DNA of 64,000 bases from VAZQ01 sp963817015. Lineage in GTDB: Bacteria > Pseudomonadota > Alphaproteobacteria > Rhizobiales > Xanthobacteraceae. The notes beneath the pieces are model-generated. The model searched no databases. It saw only the letters and a program-made list of their open reading frames with translations, and was not told the DNA's origin. A program made the position numbers and the translations under genes. Shown here piece after piece: positions 63,926 through 64,000 of this stretch. Numbering within the stretch: position 1 is the first letter of the stretch; the number at the start of each line of letters is the position of its first letter. The DNA lies in assembly GCA_963817015.1 (NCBI GenBank), contig CAWFMV010000007.1:930001-994000 (forward strand). The letters are read 5' to 3'.

Positions 63926-64000
63926 ATGACCATGGCTGAGACCACCACGCTTGAACCTGCCGACCGCGCCCGCGAGGCGGACGCGCCGCATTCGCTGGTC
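63926..64000 (+). CDS. metX: Probable homoserine O-acetyltransferase, N-terminus only
   Basis: An open frame of 25 codons running off the window, MTMAETTTLEPADRAREADA then PHSLV. The acidic, variable start and a terminal SLV resemble MetX N-termini in Bradyrhizobium-like genomes, where metX lies opposite the chorismate mutase gene. An ATG two codons later is possible. The call rests on neighbourhood more than on sequence. Confidence 0.45.
   Translation, partial: MTMAETTTLEPADRAREADAPHSLV

Overview
This 64 kb window is high-GC chromosomal DNA from an alphaproteobacterium. Gene content and order (argH divergent from tlpA, lysA followed by a DUF4175/TIGR02302 gene, an MJ0042 zinc-ribbon gene beside ftsE-ftsX-YdcF-plsC, and chorismate mutase-hisC-tyrC opposite a probable metX) fit Hyphomicrobiales, most like the Bradyrhizobium/Rhodopseudomonas/Xanthobacteraceae group. 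I see no rRNA, CRISPR array, insertion sequence, prophage or plasmid backbone. There is one tRNA gene, and several palindromic intergenic repeats of kinds common in these genomes.

Layout. 1-7.5 kb: end of a YtcJ-like amidohydrolase, an M15-like peptidase, a ChaN-PDZ protein, an arginine/ornithine catabolic pair (arginine dihydrolase-like enzyme plus ornithine aminotransferase), an HNH nuclease and DsbB. 7.7-11.5 kb: tRNA-Leu with an unusual anticodon loop, a DUF2272 secreted protein, a small membrane protein and two adjacent paralogous ParA-like ATPases. 11.5-17.4 kb (minus strand): esterase, AlkA-type glycosylase, a TPR/SLOG-like/nucleotide-cyclase-like protein, 3-hydroxyanthranilate dioxygenase, a DapA-like aldolase and a metallo-beta-lactamase-fold hydrolase. 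17.5-25.5 kb: GluQRS, a hybrid histidine kinase, GlsB, YihY, a chemotaxis receptor, methylsuccinyl-CoA dehydrogenase and a host-attachment-family protein. 25.6-30.7 kb (minus): a catabolic block of two amidohydrolases, an SMP-30 lactonase-like protein and a TctC-type binding protein. 30.8-33.5 kb: a decayed toxin-antitoxin pair, a nucleoside-diphosphate-sugar epimerase-like protein and a transsulfuration-family PLP enzyme. 33.7-38 kb (plus): a HIG1-like membrane protein, cobalamin adenosyltransferase, rhomboid, EtfBA and 3-hydroxybutyryl-CoA dehydrogenase. 38-40.3 kb: GST, an ArsR/SRPBCC pair and two small proteins, one YjfB-like. 40.3-45.7 kb (minus): a chaperone-usher fimbrial locus built on spore-coat-U-type subunits. 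45.8-64 kb: TlpA, ArgH, LptM-like lipoprotein, LysA, DUF4175 protein, receiver protein, zinc ribbon, FtsEX, YdcF, PlsC, ChaC, DUF2125, glutaminyl cyclase and the TyrC/HisC/chorismate mutase operon.

How it fits together. Mcd, the cobalamin adenosyltransferase, EtfAB and 3-hydroxybutyryl-CoA dehydrogenase together suggest acyl-CoA metabolism of the ethylmalonyl-CoA type. DsbB and TlpA serve periplasmic thiol redox. FtsEX, PlsC, YdcF and the DUF4175 protein serve the envelope.

Caution. At least nine reading frames (rocD, the small membrane protein, the host-attachment gene, the ParE-like toxin, rhomboid, etfA, chaC, the DUF2125 gene and hisC) are broken by a single-base insertion or deletion, and the tRNA-Leu anticodon loop also carries one extra base. 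Several of these genes are normally indispensable, so sequencing or assembly indels are more likely than true pseudogenes. I annotate those genes across the frameshift. The best candidates for undescribed biology are the ParA-like pair, the TPR-SLOG-cyclase protein and a 24-bp tandem repeat inside the fimbrial locus.
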